Shown here in pieces: positions 54,782 through 63,891 of a DNA stretch of 64,000 bases. The notes beneath the pieces are model-generated. The model was not told where the DNA came from. It searched no databases and saw nothing but the letters and a program-made list of their open reading frames with translations. Each line of letters starts with the position of its first letter. Positions within the stretch are counted from its first letter, which is position 1. Source of the stretch: Aliiroseovarius pelagivivens. Lineage in GTDB: Bacteria; Pseudomonadota; Alphaproteobacteria; Rhodobacterales; Rhodobacteraceae. Location of the stretch: positions 558,001 to 622,000 of the forward strand of contig NZ_OMOI01000001.1 of NCBI RefSeq assembly GCF_900302485.1. The letters run 5' to 3'. The position numbers and the translations under genes are program-made.

Positions 54782-55111
54782 ATGTTTGTAACTCCTGCAT
54801 TTGCACAAGCCGCGGGCGCCCCGGCTGGAGGAATTCTGAACGGGATGTTGGTCCCGATGGTGCTGGTCTTTGCGATCATGTACTTCTTCATGATCCGCCC
54901 CCAGCAGAAGAAAATGAAAGAGCATCAGTCGATGCTTGGCGCGCTGCGCAAGGGCGATCAGATCGTCACGCAGGGCGGTGTGATCGGTAAGATCACCAAG
55001 GTCAAAGATGACACAGAAGTTGAAGTTGAAATCGCGTCGGGCGTGAAGGTCCGCGTTGTGCGTTCGACCATCGTGAATGTCATGGGCAAGACCGAGCCGG
55101 TCGAAAGCTGA
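54782..55111 (+). CDS. yajC: Preprotein translocase subunit YajC
   Basis: 109 residues from ATG 54782, preceded by AAGGGAT; the frame upstream is not YajC-like. One membrane helix (GMLVPMVLVFAIMYFFMIRPQQKKMKEHQ) with the diagnostic RPQQKK, followed by GDQIVTQGGVIGKITKV. YajC joins SecDF at the Sec translocon. The secDF gene follows after 58 bases. Confidence 0.97.
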   Translation: MFVTPAFAQAAGAPAGGILNGMLVPMVLVFAIMYFFMIRPQQKKMKEHQSMLGALRKGDQIVTQGGVIGKITKVKDDTEVEVEIASGVKVRVVRSTIVNVMGKTEPVES

Positions 55112-55169
55112 TCTGCGCGGGTTTCCGACCCAACCAACTGAATAAAAAGAATATATAGGGCAGGGGCAC

Positions 55170-57800
55170 ATGCTTCAAATCGCAACTTGGAAACGTCTTG
55201 TGATCTGGGGGCTTGTGCTCCTTGGCCTATATTTTGCGTCCCCGAACGGGTTTTACGACCGCGTCGAAACGCATAATGATGCGGTCGCCACGATTGAAAC
55301 CACGGGCACCACGCCCGAGCTTGAGGCGGACCGTTCGGCCTGGCCGGATTGGGCGCCGAATGCGCTGGTCAATCTGGGTCTGGACCTGCGCGGCGGAGCG
55401 CATCTGCTAGCCGAGGTTCAGGTCGAAGACGTCTATGAAGCACGGATGGATGGCTTTTGGCCGGAAATCCGTAACGCTCTACGCGATGAACGCGCCACCA
55501 TCGGAACGATCCGCCGTCAGGACAGCGACCCTGCCGAACTGCGCGTGATAATCTCGAAGCCCGAGGCCTTGCCGCAAGCGATCGAGATCGTGCGCGGTCT
55601 GGCCCAGCCTGTGGTCAGCTTGTCGGGCGTTGGATCCACGGATATCGAGGTGAATGCAGGCCGCGAGGGCGAGTTCGTCGTCACATTGTCCGAGGCCGAA
55701 CGTGTTGCCACCGACGACCGCACCATTCAGCAATCGCTTGAAATCATTCGTCGCCGCGTGGACGAGGTTGGCACCCGCGAACCCACCATCCAGCGTCAGG
55801 GCGATACGCGCATTCTGATTCAGGTGCCGGGGATCGGCTCGGCCTCTGAGCTGAAAGAGATCATCGGTAAAACTGCGAAGCTGACCTTCCACCCGGTTGT
55901 CAGCCGCACCACCGACGCGGCGACCACGCCGGGTCCGCGCAATGTTCTTTATCCGTCGTTGGATGACGAAGGCGTGTTCTATGTGCTCGAGCAAACCCCG
56001 GTTGTGACTGGCGAGCAGTTGAATGACGCCCAGCCCGCCTTTGACCAGAACGGCCAACCGGCTGTGAACTTCCGGTTCAACGTCTCGGGTGCGCGGCTGT
56101 TCTGTGACTATACCGGCGCCAATGTCGGCGCCCCCTTTGCGATTGTGCTGGATGAAGAGGTCATCTCGGCTCCGCGGATCAACGAACAGATCTGTGGCGG
56201 CTCGGGCATCATCAGCGGCAATTTCTCGATCGAAGAATCAACCAATCTGGCCGTGCTTCTGCGCGCGGGTGCGTTGCCCGCCGAGCTGACTTACGTTGAA
56301 GAACGCACCATCGGCCCGGAACTGGGGCAGGACAGCATTGACGCCGGCAAGATCGCGTCGATGGTCGCCTTCGCTGCCGTGCTGATCTTCATGGTCGCCT
56401 CATACGGCTGGTTCGGTGTGATCGCCAATGTGGCGCTGATCCTGAACGTCGGCATGATCTTTGGCCTTCTGTCGATGATCGGGGCGACGCTGACCCTTCC
56501 GGGCATCGCCGGGATCGTGTTGACCATCGGTATGGCGGTGGACGCCAACGTGCTGGTCTTCGAGCGTATCCGCGAAGAGCTGAAAGCCGGCCGCGGTCCA
56601 GCCCGCGCCATCGAGCTTGGTTATGAAAAAGCGCTATCGGCCATTCTGGATGCCAACATCACCACCTTCATCACCGCCGTGATCCTGTTCATCATGGGCT
56701 CGGGCCCGGTGCGCGGTTTCTCGGTCACGCTGGGGCTGGGCATTCTGACCTCGGTCTTCACCGCGATCTTCCTGACCCGCTTGATGGTCGTCATCTGGTT
56801 CGAACGCAAACGTCCGCGCAACTTCGAAATCAAAGGCATCCGCATGGCCCCGCAAGGCCGCGTCTTTGACTTCTTCAAGCGGTCGATCGCGACGCTGGGC
56901 GCATCAGGTTTGGCAATGGTGGCATCGGTTCTGTTGTTCTTTGTGATCGGGCTGAACTTCGGCATCGACTTCCGCGGCGGCACCACGATCCGCACCGAAA
57001 GCACGCAGGCTGTGGACGTAGGCAGCTATCGAGACGCTTTGACGCCGCTCGCCCTTGGTGACATCTCGATTGTTCAGGTGAACGACGTGAACTTCCGCGC
57101 TGATCAGCATGTCAGCCAGATCCGTATCGAGGCCCAAGAAGGCCAAGAGGCGATCACACCCGAAACCATGACCCTGATCGAACAGGCGCTGGCTCAGGTC
57201 GATCCGGCCATCACCTTCCCCAGCGTGGAAAGCGTTGGGCCGAAAGTCTCGGGCGAGCTGGTGACGACTGCTGTGCTGGCTGTTGTCGCGGCGATTGCGG
57301 CGGTTCTGGTCTATATCTGGCTGCGCTTCGAATGGCAGTTCAGCTTGGGCGCAGTGGCGGCCCTTGTGCACGACGTGGTGCTGACCATCGGGATATTCAG
57401 CCTGCTGGGCATCAAGTTCGATCTGGCCATTATCGCAGCACTTCTGACCATCGTGGGCTATTCGCTGAACGATACCGTGGTCGTCTTTGACCGCGTGCGT
57501 GAAAACCTGCGCCGCTATAAGAAGATGGACCTGAAAGAGGTTCTGAACCTGTCGATCAACGAAACGCTGGCACGTACAATGATGACCTCTGTCACCACGC
57601 TTCTTGCGCTGATCGCGCTTTACGTGCTGGGCGGAGATGTGATCCGCGGCTTCGTCTTTGCGATGATCTGGGGCGTAATTGTCGGCACCTATTCGTCGAT
57701 CTTCGTGGCTTCGGCCATCTTGCTGCGCCTCGGCGTGAAACGCGACTGGTCCAAGCCTGATGCAAGCGCCGGCAACCAGTTTGCCAACGTGGATGCCTGA
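55170..57800 (+). CDS. secDF: Fused preprotein translocase subunit SecDF
   Basis: 876 residues that join SecD (about 1-555) and SecF (about 559-876) in one frame. SecD features: NLGLDLRGGAHLLAEV near residue 70 and GFSV-type helices (LPGIAGIVLTIGMAVDANVLVFERI). SecF features: NFGIDFRGGTTIRTES and ALLTIVGYSLNDTVVVFDRVREN. The proton-driven SecDF pulls exported chains out of SecYEG. The join is at KRPRNFEIKGIRMAPQGR, where M559 (ATG 56844) has AAAGG just upstream, so separate SecF might also be made. The next gene overlaps the stop by eight bases. Confidence 0.95.
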   Translation: MLQIATWKRLVIWGLVLLGLYFASPNGFYDRVETHNDAVATIETTGTTPELEADRSAWPDWAPNALVNLGLDLRGGAHLLAEVQVEDVYEARMDGFWPEIRNALRDERATIGTIRRQDSDPAELRVIISKPEALPQAIEIVRGLAQPVVSLSGVGSTDIEVNAGREGEFVVTLSEAERVATDDRTIQQSLEIIRRRVDEVGTREPTIQRQGDTRILIQVPGIGSASELKEIIGKTAKLTFHPVVSRTTDAATTPGPRNVLYPSLDDEGVFYVLEQTPVVTGEQLNDAQPAFDQNGQPAVNFRFNVSGARLFCDYTGANVGAPFAIVLDEEVISAPRINEQICGGSGIISGNFSIEESTNLAVLLRAGALPAELTYVEERTIGPELGQDSIDAGKIASMVAFAAVLIFMVASYGWFGVIANVALILNVGMIFGLLSMIGATLTLPGIAGIVLTIGMAVDANVLVFERIREELKAGRGPARAIELGYEKALSAILDANITTFITAVILFIMGSGPVRGFSVTLGLGILTSVFTAIFLTRLMVVIWFERKRPRNFEIKGIRMAPQGRVFDFFKRSIATLGASGLAMVASVLLFFVIGLNFGIDFRGGTTIRTESTQAVDVGSYRDALTPLALGDISIVQVNDVNFRADQHVSQIRIEAQEGQEAITPETMTLIEQALAQVDPAITFPSVESVGPKVSGELVTTAVLAVVAAIAAVLVYIWLRFEWQFSLGAVAALVHDVVLTIGIFSLLGIKFDLAIIAALLTIVGYSLNDTVVVFDRVRENLRRYKKMDLKEVLNLSINETLARTMMTSVTTLLALIALYVLGGDVIRGFVFAMIWGVIVGTYSSIFVASAILLRLGVKRDWSKPDASAGNQFANVDA

Positions 57801-58548
57801 TCTTCTGACCCAAGCCCTGGCCTTGCCGGGGCTTGGGTGGATTCTGGCAGCAGCTTTTACAGCCGGGCTGGTCCGCGGATTCGCGGGTTTTGGCACAGCG
57901 ATGATTTTTCTGCCGATCACATCGCAAGTTGTTGATCCGGTTCTGGCAATTGCAATTCTTATCATTATGGATTTGGCGGGTCCCGCACCGGCCATTCCGC
58001 GTGCCCTAAGGGATGGGCATCCAAAAGATCTGATGCGGCTGGTGTCAGGCATGGCGATAGCACTACCGCTTGGGCTCTCTGCGCTTTTTGTGGTCGAGCC
58101 CACGGTGTTCAAACTCGTCGTGTCGCTTGTCAGCCTTGCAATGCTGGCAGCGCTGATAAGTGGCTGGCGGTATCACGGTACAGTAACACCCAAAACAGTT
58201 TGGGCCACGGGTGGTGTGGCTGGCCTTTTGGGCGGAGCCGCAGGCATACCGGGGCCACCGGTCATTTTGCTTTACATGGCCTCGCCGCATGGGCCGCGCG
58301 TGATCCGCGCCAACACAACGTCGTTCTTGTTTTTCTTTGACCTGATTATGTTGGCCGCATTCCTGATCACAGGCCAACTTCTGGGGCTTCCGCTGGTGCT
58401 GGGTCTTTTGACGATGTTGCCCAGTATCTTGGGCAACCTTATCGGAGGCTGGATTTTCAATCCTGAGTACGAACGCCTTTATCGCCGTGTGGCGTATGCA
58501 ATTATTGCCGGATCGGCCCTGTCGGGGCTATACGCTGCCCTAGGATAA
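57793..58548 (+). CDS. TauE/SafE family permease
   Basis: 251 residues from ATG 57793, which overlaps the secDF stop by eight bases. Eight hydrophobic helices are arranged as an internal repeat: GLVRGFAGFGTAMIFLPI and, in the second half, GVAGLLGGAAGIPGPPVILLYM. These glycine-rich loops are typical of TauE/SafE (sulfite/sulfoacetate exporter-like) proteins. The substrate is unknown. It continues the yajC-secDF transcript toward ccm. Confidence 0.9.
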   Translation: MPDLLTQALALPGLGWILAAAFTAGLVRGFAGFGTAMIFLPITSQVVDPVLAIAILIIMDLAGPAPAIPRALRDGHPKDLMRLVSGMAIALPLGLSALFVVEPTVFKLVVSLVSLAMLAALISGWRYHGTVTPKTVWATGGVAGLLGGAAGIPGPPVILLYMASPHGPRVIRANTTSFLFFFDLIMLAAFLITGQLLGLPLVLGLLTMLPSILGNLIGGWIFNPEYERLYRRVAYAIIAGSALSGLYAALG

Positions 58549-58558
58549 GGAGATCCCG

Positions 58559-58912
58559 ATGCAGTTTCACGAAGTCCGATATGACAGTGCGCAACCAGTG
58601 GACAGCTATGGCCCAGGATTCTTCCGCATCGCGGGCGAGGTGATCGAAGGCCCAGTGCTGGTCACGGCCGAGACTGCAACCGGCTGGGGCGGGCTTGAGG
58701 ACATTGCCGCGCTGACCGCACTTAAAGGCCAGATCGACGTTCTGTTTCTGGGCATGGGGGCCGAGATTGCGCATCCCCCTGCGCCTCTGCGTGAGGCACT
58801 GGAAGAAGCCGGGATCGGGATCGAGATGATGGGATCCGCACAGGCCTGCCGCACCTACAACGTACTAATTGCCGAGGGCCGCCGCATTGCGCTGGCCGCC
58901 CTTCCGGTCTAA
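58559..58912 (+). CDS. Mth938-like (DUF498) domain protein
   Basis: 117 residues. Contains [36 protein letters not shown] and [31 protein letters not shown], the pattern of the Mth938/NDUFAF3-like family; the mitochondrial relative helps assemble complex I. AAGGAGA precedes the ATG. The gene next to secDF or ccm in alphaproteobacteria is often this one. A respiratory assembly role is an inference from the family. Confidence 0.9.
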   Translation: MQFHEVRYDSAQPVDSYGPGFFRIAGEVIEGPVLVTAETATGWGGLEDIAALTALKGQIDVLFLGMGAEIAHPPAPLREALEEAGIGIEMMGSAQACRTYNVLIAEGRRIALAALPV

Positions 58913-58922
58913 GGCTTTTTAC

Positions 58923-59564
58923 ATGGAACTACGGGTCGAAAATCTGACCGTGGCGCGCGGTGGCGTGCCAGTGCTGGAGGGGTTGGAATTCACCCTGTCC
59001 CCCGGTCAGGTGTTGATCCTGCGTGGACCAAACGGATCGGGGAAAACCACGCTGTTGCGGACCCTTGCGGGATTGCAGCCGCCCTTGACGGGCAGTGTGT
59101 CCGCCGATCCCGAACAGATCACCTATGGCGCCCATGCGGATGGGCTGAAAGCCACGTTGAGTGTCGAGGAAAACCTGCGCTTTTGGGCCTCGGTCCACGG
59201 GCTTGCGGATATTGCCCCCGCGGTGGACGGGTTCAATTTACGCGGTCTGCTTGAGCGTCCCTCGGCCAATCTGTCAGCAGGGCAGAAACGGCGGCTGGGA
59301 CTGGCGCGCCTGTTGGTCACTGGGCGGCCCATCTGGCTGCTGGACGAACCGACCGTGTCGCTGGACGTGGCCTCGGTCACGTTGTTCGCGGATGCGGTGC
59401 GCGCGCATGTGGCCGGCGGAGGCTCGGCCCTGATTGCAACGCATATCGACCTTGGTCTGAAGGCCGACACCTTGGATGTTGGCCCGTACAAAGCTGATGC
59501 GCACCGACCGCGCACGGATGGTATGCGTGATGCTTACGCAGATTTCGACGAGGCCTTTTCATGA
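58923..59564 (+). CDS. ccmA: Cytochrome c maturation ABC ATPase CcmA (HelA)
   Basis: 213 residues from ATG 58923. Walker [17 protein letters not shown], signature [16 protein letters not shown] and Walker [13 protein letters not shown] identify CcmA. With CcmB it powers release of the heme chaperone CcmE from CcmC. It is the Rhodobacter capsulatus helA counterpart and overlaps ccmB by four bases. Confidence 0.97.
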   Translation: MELRVENLTVARGGVPVLEGLEFTLSPGQVLILRGPNGSGKTTLLRTLAGLQPPLTGSVSADPEQITYGAHADGLKATLSVEENLRFWASVHGLADIAPAVDGFNLRGLLERPSANLSAGQKRRLGLARLLVTGRPIWLLDEPTVSLDVASVTLFADAVRAHVAGGGSALIATHIDLGLKADTLDVGPYKADAHRPRTDGMRDAYADFDEAFS

Positions 59565-60217
59565 TCGCTTTGCTGGTTCGGGATCTTAGACTTGCCATGC
59601 GGGCAGGGGGCGGTTTTGGGCTGGGGCTTGCGTTCTTCCTGATCGTCTCGACCCTTGTGCCCTTTGGTGTTGGACCCGAGGCCGCAATCTTATCGCGTAT
59701 CGCGCCGGGCATCTTGTGGGTGGGTGCGCTGCTTGCCTGCCTGTTGTCGCTGGATCGTATCTTCCAACTGGATTTTGAAGACGGGTCGCTGGACCTGCTA
59801 GCCACCGCCCCCATCCCGATGGAAGGGATCGTCGCGGTCAAAGCACTGGCCCACTGGTTGGTGACCGGCCTTCCGCTGACGCTGGCTGCGCCTGTATTGG
59901 GGACGCTGATGAATCTGGAAAGCCCCGGCCATTACTGGATCTTCATCACGCTTCTGATTGGAACGCCCGCCCTGTCAATGATCGGCGCGTTCGGCGCTGC
60001 GTTGACCGTTGGGCTGAAACGGGGTGGTCTGCTGTTGTCGCTGCTCGTCTTGCCATTGTACATCCCCACGCTGATCTTCGGGGCCGAGGCCGCGACGCGC
60101 GGCACAGCAGGTCTTTCCGCATCAACCCCGCTGCTAATGATGGCCGGGATTACGGCTGGATCCATCGCCCTGCTACCATTTGCCGCCGCCGCTGCCTTGC
60201 GTGTGAACCTGAGATAG
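59561..60217 (+). CDS. ccmB: Cytochrome c maturation permease CcmB (HelB)
   Basis: 218 residues with six helices. The N-terminal [37 protein letters not shown] and the [36 protein letters not shown] segment are CcmB signatures. It is the membrane partner of CcmA. It starts inside the last codons of ccmA (ATGA). Confidence 0.97.
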   Translation: MIALLVRDLRLAMRAGGGFGLGLAFFLIVSTLVPFGVGPEAAILSRIAPGILWVGALLACLLSLDRIFQLDFEDGSLDLLATAPIPMEGIVAVKALAHWLVTGLPLTLAAPVLGTLMNLESPGHYWIFITLLIGTPALSMIGAFGAALTVGLKRGGLLLSLLVLPLYIPTLIFGAEAATRGTAGLSASTPLLMMAGITAGSIALLPFAAAAALRVNLR

Positions 60218-60288
60218 GTCAAACCATTCCGAGGCACATGCGCGATGCTGCCGGTGCCGCCGACTGTAGGAAGCCACAGAGGAAACAC

Positions 60289-61023
60289 ATGTCACTTTGG
60301 GAATTCGCAAACCCGGTCAAATTCATGGCGCTCAGCGGCAAGGTTTTGCCTTGGGTGATTGGTCTATGCGCCGTGACCCTGATCCCCGGCCTGATCTGGG
60401 GCTTCTTCTTCACGCCCGAGGCCGCCAATTTCGGCAACTCGGTCAAGATTATCTATATACACGTGCCAAGCGCGATGATGGCGATCAATGTCTGGGTGAT
60501 GATGCTTGTCACCTCACTGATCTGGATCGTGCGACGTCACCATGTCTCGGTCCGGGCAGCCAAAGCAGCTGCGCTGATCGGCGTCACCATGACGGTGATT
60601 GCTTTGATCACCGGTGCGATCTGGGGTCAGCCAATGTGGGGCACCTATTGGGCGTGGGATCCGCGTCTGACCAGCTTCCTGATCCTGTTTCTGTTCTATC
60701 TTGGCTACATGGCGCTTTGGGCCGCGATTGATAATCCGGATACGGCGGCAGATTTGACATCTGTACTGTGTATTGTCGGGTCCGTCTTTGCAGTGCTCAG
60801 CCGCTATGCTGTGAACTTCTGGAACCAAGGCCTGCATCAGGGCGCGTCGCTGTCTCTGGACAAGGAAGAACACGTGTCGAACGTCTATTACCAGCCACTG
60901 CTGCTGTGTATTGCAGGGTTCATCCTGCTGTTCGTCGCGCTTGTCCTAATCCGCACCCGGACCGAACTGCGTCTGGTTCGCCTGCACCGTTTGGACGTTC
61001 GTGAAAGGATGAAAGATGCTTGA
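60289..61023 (+). CDS. ccmC: Heme-handling protein CcmC (HelC)
   Basis: 244 residues from ATG 60289, with AGAGGAAA upstream; 17 upstream codons are rejected. It has six helices and the tryptophan-rich periplasmic WWD loop (WGQPMWGTYWAWDPRLTS), plus the flanking histidines (YIHVPSAMMA and NQGLHQGASLS) that hold heme while it is attached to CcmE. ccmD starts eight bases before its end. Confidence 0.97.
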   Translation: MSLWEFANPVKFMALSGKVLPWVIGLCAVTLIPGLIWGFFFTPEAANFGNSVKIIYIHVPSAMMAINVWVMMLVTSLIWIVRRHHVSVRAAKAAALIGVTMTVIALITGAIWGQPMWGTYWAWDPRLTSFLILFLFYLGYMALWAAIDNPDTAADLTSVLCIVGSVFAVLSRYAVNFWNQGLHQGASLSLDKEEHVSNVYYQPLLLCIAGFILLFVALVLIRTRTELRLVRLHRLDVRERMKDA

Positions 61024-61171
61024 GCTAGGAAAGTATGCTGACGCTATCTTGTCGTCATGGGCGATCACTCTCGGACTTTTGATCGCTCTGATCCTTGTGA
61101 CTTGGCGCCGTTCGGTCCAAGTAAAACAAGAGCTGGATGCGGCCGAAGAAAGGGCGAAGCGGAATGACTGA
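61016..61171 (+). CDS. ccmD: CcmD (HelD), small heme-exporter subunit
   Basis: 51 residues (MLELGKYADAILSSWAITLGLL...). One membrane helix (WAITLGLLIALILVTWRR) with a charged cytoplasmic tail is the standard CcmD layout; the Tyr near the N-terminus is conserved in the family. It overlaps ccmC by eight bases and ccmG by eight bases, so all are translated from one message. Confidence 0.93.
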   Translation: MLELGKYADAILSSWAITLGLLIALILVTWRRSVQVKQELDAAEERAKRND

Positions 61172-61715
61172 GAAGAAAAAACGTGTCTCGTGGCTGATGA
61201 TCCTGCCGCCGGTACTGTTTCTGGGGCTGGCCTCGATGTTTCTTTGGGGCATGAAACAGGAAAACCGTGACGCGCTTCCATCGACCCGTGAGGGCGGCAT
61301 TGTACCAGCAATGCAAGTCACAAGCTTTGACGGTGAGCCCAGCTTTACCCAAGAAGATTTGAAATCCGGTGGTGTGAAGCTGGTCAACTTCTGGGCCAGC
61401 TGGTGTGCGCCTTGCCGGGCCGAGCATCCGTTGCTGGAAAAACTGGCCGAGGAAGGCGTGCAAATCAACGGGATCAACTACAAGGACGATCCGGCCAATG
61501 CCAAACGCTTCCTGACCCAGTTGGGCAATCCCTATGCCGCCTTGATGACTGATGGTGACGGACGCACGGGGCTTGAATGGGGGCTCTACGGCGTACCGGA
61601 AACATTCGTGATTGCCGGCGACGGAACCGTCGTGAAACGCTTTGCGGGTCCGATCACCGAGGGCATTCTGGAAAGCATCATCCGCCCTGCCATAGCCAAG
61701 GCGGAAGCACGCTAA
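61164..61715 (+). CDS. ccmG: Thiol:disulfide oxidoreductase CcmG (DsbE, HelX)
   Basis: 183 residues from ATG 61164. An N-terminal membrane anchor (VSWLMILPPVLFLGLASMFLWGM) is followed by a periplasmic thioredoxin fold with LVNFWASWCAPCRAEHPLLEKL (active-site WCAPC) and GVPETFVIAGDGTVVKR with the cis-proline. It keeps apocytochrome c cysteines reduced for heme attachment. Last gene of the helABCDX-type cluster; ccmE, ccmF and ccmH are not in the window. Confidence 0.96.
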   Translation: MTEKKKRVSWLMILPPVLFLGLASMFLWGMKQENRDALPSTREGGIVPAMQVTSFDGEPSFTQEDLKSGGVKLVNFWASWCAPCRAEHPLLEKLAEEGVQINGINYKDDPANAKRFLTQLGNPYAALMTDGDGRTGLEWGLYGVPETFVIAGDGTVVKRFAGPITEGILESIIRPAIAKAEAR

Positions 61716-62274
61716 CCAGCTGCGTTAAGCGTCAAGATAATGACAGTGAAGCCGATGAACTCCAGCACCGGAACTGGGATACGTCTAAAAAAATTACCCA
61801 CTTAAATCGTGACCTCACTTGGTTTTGCCGTCGATGGATTAATTCAGCTCCATCGCCTGCTTTACACAAGGTAAACTGGACAGCTTCTGCGATCTAGAAC
61901 GCAAAGCAGAAACGGTCTGTTTTTCTAATATCAGTTTAGCTGGTCAAGCTGCGCTCAACAGTGACGTACATCACAAGACGCAACCGAACCTTCATAGGTT
62001 GAGTAGCCAATAAAATATGACGGAAGCCGGTCGAGATAAGTGAAGCGACCACCGAATCGTTCTGCCTTTCCGTATCTGTATTCAGCTACAGGTCCTTGCA
62101 AAGCTCGGCGAAGCTTCGTGAAATGCGATGCTGCTTGATGCTTTCAAAACCCACCTGAACTGTGGGAATTCCATCTGTGCGGGAAAATGTAACAAACACC
62201 TCGCAAATCCTTGATTGGAAGGTCAGCGGCAGGGTCGCTATCTAGGGATTAGAGCATAACAGAAAGAGACACCG
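61716..62274. other. AT-richer intergenic region with a possible gene remnant
   Basis: 559 bases without an intact gene. On the minus strand two overlapping frames, 62089-62241 and 61970-62143, each read like part of a protein (for example CEVFVTFSRTDGIPTVQVGF and GPVAEYRYGKAERFGG). They could be joined by one frameshift. No start codon with a ribosome-binding site is visible. The rest holds no recognisable RNA or repeat; the DUF1223 promoter must lie near 62200-62270. Confidence 0.4.
61970..62241 (-). pseudogene. Possible frameshifted gene remnant
   Basis: Frame A (62241 down to 62089, 51 codons between stops) encodes a strand-rich peptide with TFSRTDGIPTVQVGFES. Frame B (62143 down to 61970, stop TGA at 61970-61972) continues with YRYGKAERFGGRFTYLDRL and ends GYSTYEGSVGVL. 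A single base change in the overlap (62089-62143) would join them. The family is not recognised, and chance cannot be excluded. Confidence 0.25.
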
Positions 62275-63006
62275 ATGCGGGCACTTCTGACCGGATTGAT
62301 CAGCATATTACTTGCCACCTTCGCTGGGCTGGCCACGGCCGGAGATCGGCCTGTTGTCGTTGTCGAGCTATTCACGTCACAAGGCTGTTCGTCCTGCCCA
62401 CCTGCAGATGAGTTTCTGGGTGAGCTGTCCCGCCAAGATGACGTTTTGCCCCTAGCAATGCATGTCGACTATTGGGATTACATCGGGTGGAAAGACACCT
62501 TTGCGCGGCCCGAGCACACGAAGCGGCAAAAGGCCTATGCATACGGGTTTGGCACCAAATCGATTTATACGCCGCAGATGGTGATTGGTGGGGTGGATCA
62601 AGCCGTGGGCAGCCATGTCATGAAAGTGATGGAGATCTTGCACAGGCATCAAATGGCCGTAGGTCGTGTCAGCCTGTCGACCCATAATGGCGACAACGGG
62701 CGGGTTGTACGGGTGGCCAATATCTCGAATCTGCCTTTGCCCGGTGTCGTAGTCGCGCAGATCGTACATTTCGCACCCAAGGCGACCGTGGCGATCAAAC
62801 GCGGTGAAAACGCCGGGCGCTCCATCACGTCGACCAACATCGTGACCAATATTCAGGCATTTGGAAAATGGGACGGCAAGGGCGAGATCGAGTTCAAGCT
62901 GCCGGATCCCTTGGCCCCTGAAGGGCAGAGCGTTGCGATCCTGTTGCAGGCCACGCGGATGGGGGACTATCCAGGCGAGATTGTGGCGGCTATCGCGCTA
63001 GACTGA
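62275..63006 (+). CDS. DUF1223 family secreted thioredoxin-like protein
   Basis: 243 residues. A signal peptide (MRALLTGLISILLATFAGLATA) is followed by the DUF1223 hallmark VVELFTSQGCSSCPPADEFLGEL, with a CSSC pair in a thioredoxin-like position, then LAMHVDYWDYIGWKDTFA and IYTPQMVIGG. The family is widespread in proteobacteria and has no established function; a periplasmic redox role is inferred from the fold. AGAAAGAGA precedes the ATG. It converges with the acyltransferase gene three bases after its stop. Confidence 0.93.
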   Translation: MRALLTGLISILLATFAGLATAGDRPVVVVELFTSQGCSSCPPADEFLGELSRQDDVLPLAMHVDYWDYIGWKDTFARPEHTKRQKAYAYGFGTKSIYTPQMVIGGVDQAVGSHVMKVMEILHRHQMAVGRVSLSTHNGDNGRVVRVANISNLPLPGVVVAQIVHFAPKATVAIKRGENAGRSITSTNIVTNIQAFGKWDGKGEIEFKLPDPLAPEGQSVAILLQATRMGDYPGEIVAAIALD

Positions 63007-63009
63007 CGA

Positions 63010-63891
63010 TCACGCGTCGTCGGGCAGTTGCCAACGATTGTGGATCCACAGGAACTGATCCATATTTTGACGCACGCGGGCCTCGAACCGGTCATTGAAT
63101 TCTTGCATCATGGTTTCCGGATCCGAATGGTCGATCGGGTCTTCCACAACAACGTCGAAATCCACACCGTTTTCCTTGCGGACCGCGAAGACCGGAATGA
63201 ACAGCGTGTTGTATTTCAGGGCCATTTCCGCGATGGCCAGTGTGGTCATTGCAGGTTTGCCGAAGAAGCTGAGCTTCGCGCCTTGATCTTCACGCTGGTC
63301 CAAGAGGATTGCCAAAAGCCCACCACTGCGCAGGTGTTTCACCATGCTGCCCATGCCGCGCCGCGATTGTTCGAACGCTTTTCCTTCGAAGCCCTCCATC
63401 CGCTTGATGTAGCTTTCATTGAAATAGACATTGGACATCGGACGATAGAGCGCGCCGGTGTTAAAACCAGACTGGATCAGAACAGCGCGGGCTGCGTCGT
63501 AGTTCCCGAAATGGCCCGAGGTCGCAATGATCGGGCGTCCGTCGGCTTTGGCTTGCTCAAGGGCGGCGACGCCGGGACCGCTCAGCCGCGTGTTTTTCAT
63601 TCGATTGAACAGATCGTCGCCAGACCACATCTCGGCCAGAAAACGACCGGCGTTGGACAGCACGGCACGTTCCATGCGCTTGACCTCGTCCCTTGGCATG
63701 TCTGGGCAGGTCAGGGAAAGATTGTTGCGAATGCGCTTGTCATAACCCGCGACAGGTCCGATGACACGCGACGCAAACCAACCGACTACGGGCAGGCGCA
63801 TCTTATAAGGCAGGATGCGGGGCAAGTTGAGAACACCAGCCAGTGCCAGATGGGTCAGATAGGGACCCAGCCCACGTTTTTCTTGCACCAT
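63010..63891 (-). CDS. Lysophospholipid/lipid A acyltransferase, LpxL/HtrB family
   Basis: 293 residues from ATG 63889-63891 (MVQEKRGLGPYLTH), preceded by GGGAGCG. A GTG 17 codons upstream lacks a ribosome-binding site. The catalytic HX4D motif is in ATSGHFGNYDAARA (H and D intact), followed by LYRPMSNVYFNESY, the RRGMGSMVKHLRSGGLLAILLDQRED block and the closing DQFLWIHNRWQLP, all typical of LpxL-type late acyltransferases. It adds a secondary acyl chain to lipid A or an ornithine/other lipid; which one is open. Confidence 0.92.
   Translation of the reverse strand: MVQEKRGLGPYLTHLALAGVLNLPRILPYKMRLPVVGWFASRVIGPVAGYDKRIRNNLSLTCPDMPRDEVKRMERAVLSNAGRFLAEMWSGDDLFNRMKNTRLSGPGVAALEQAKADGRPIIATSGHFGNYDAARAVLIQSGFNTGALYRPMSNVYFNESYIKRMEGFEGKAFEQSRRGMGSMVKHLRSGGLLAILLDQREDQGAKLSFFGKPAMTTLAIAEMALKYNTLFIPVFAVRKENGVDFDVVVEDPIDHSDPETMMQEFNDRFEARVRQNMDQFLWIHNRWQLPDDA

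Noticed and set aside
56904..58112. 402-codon open frame antisense to secDF and the TauE-like gene
   Set aside because: Spans the ends of two well-supported genes and has no domain or ribosome-binding site.
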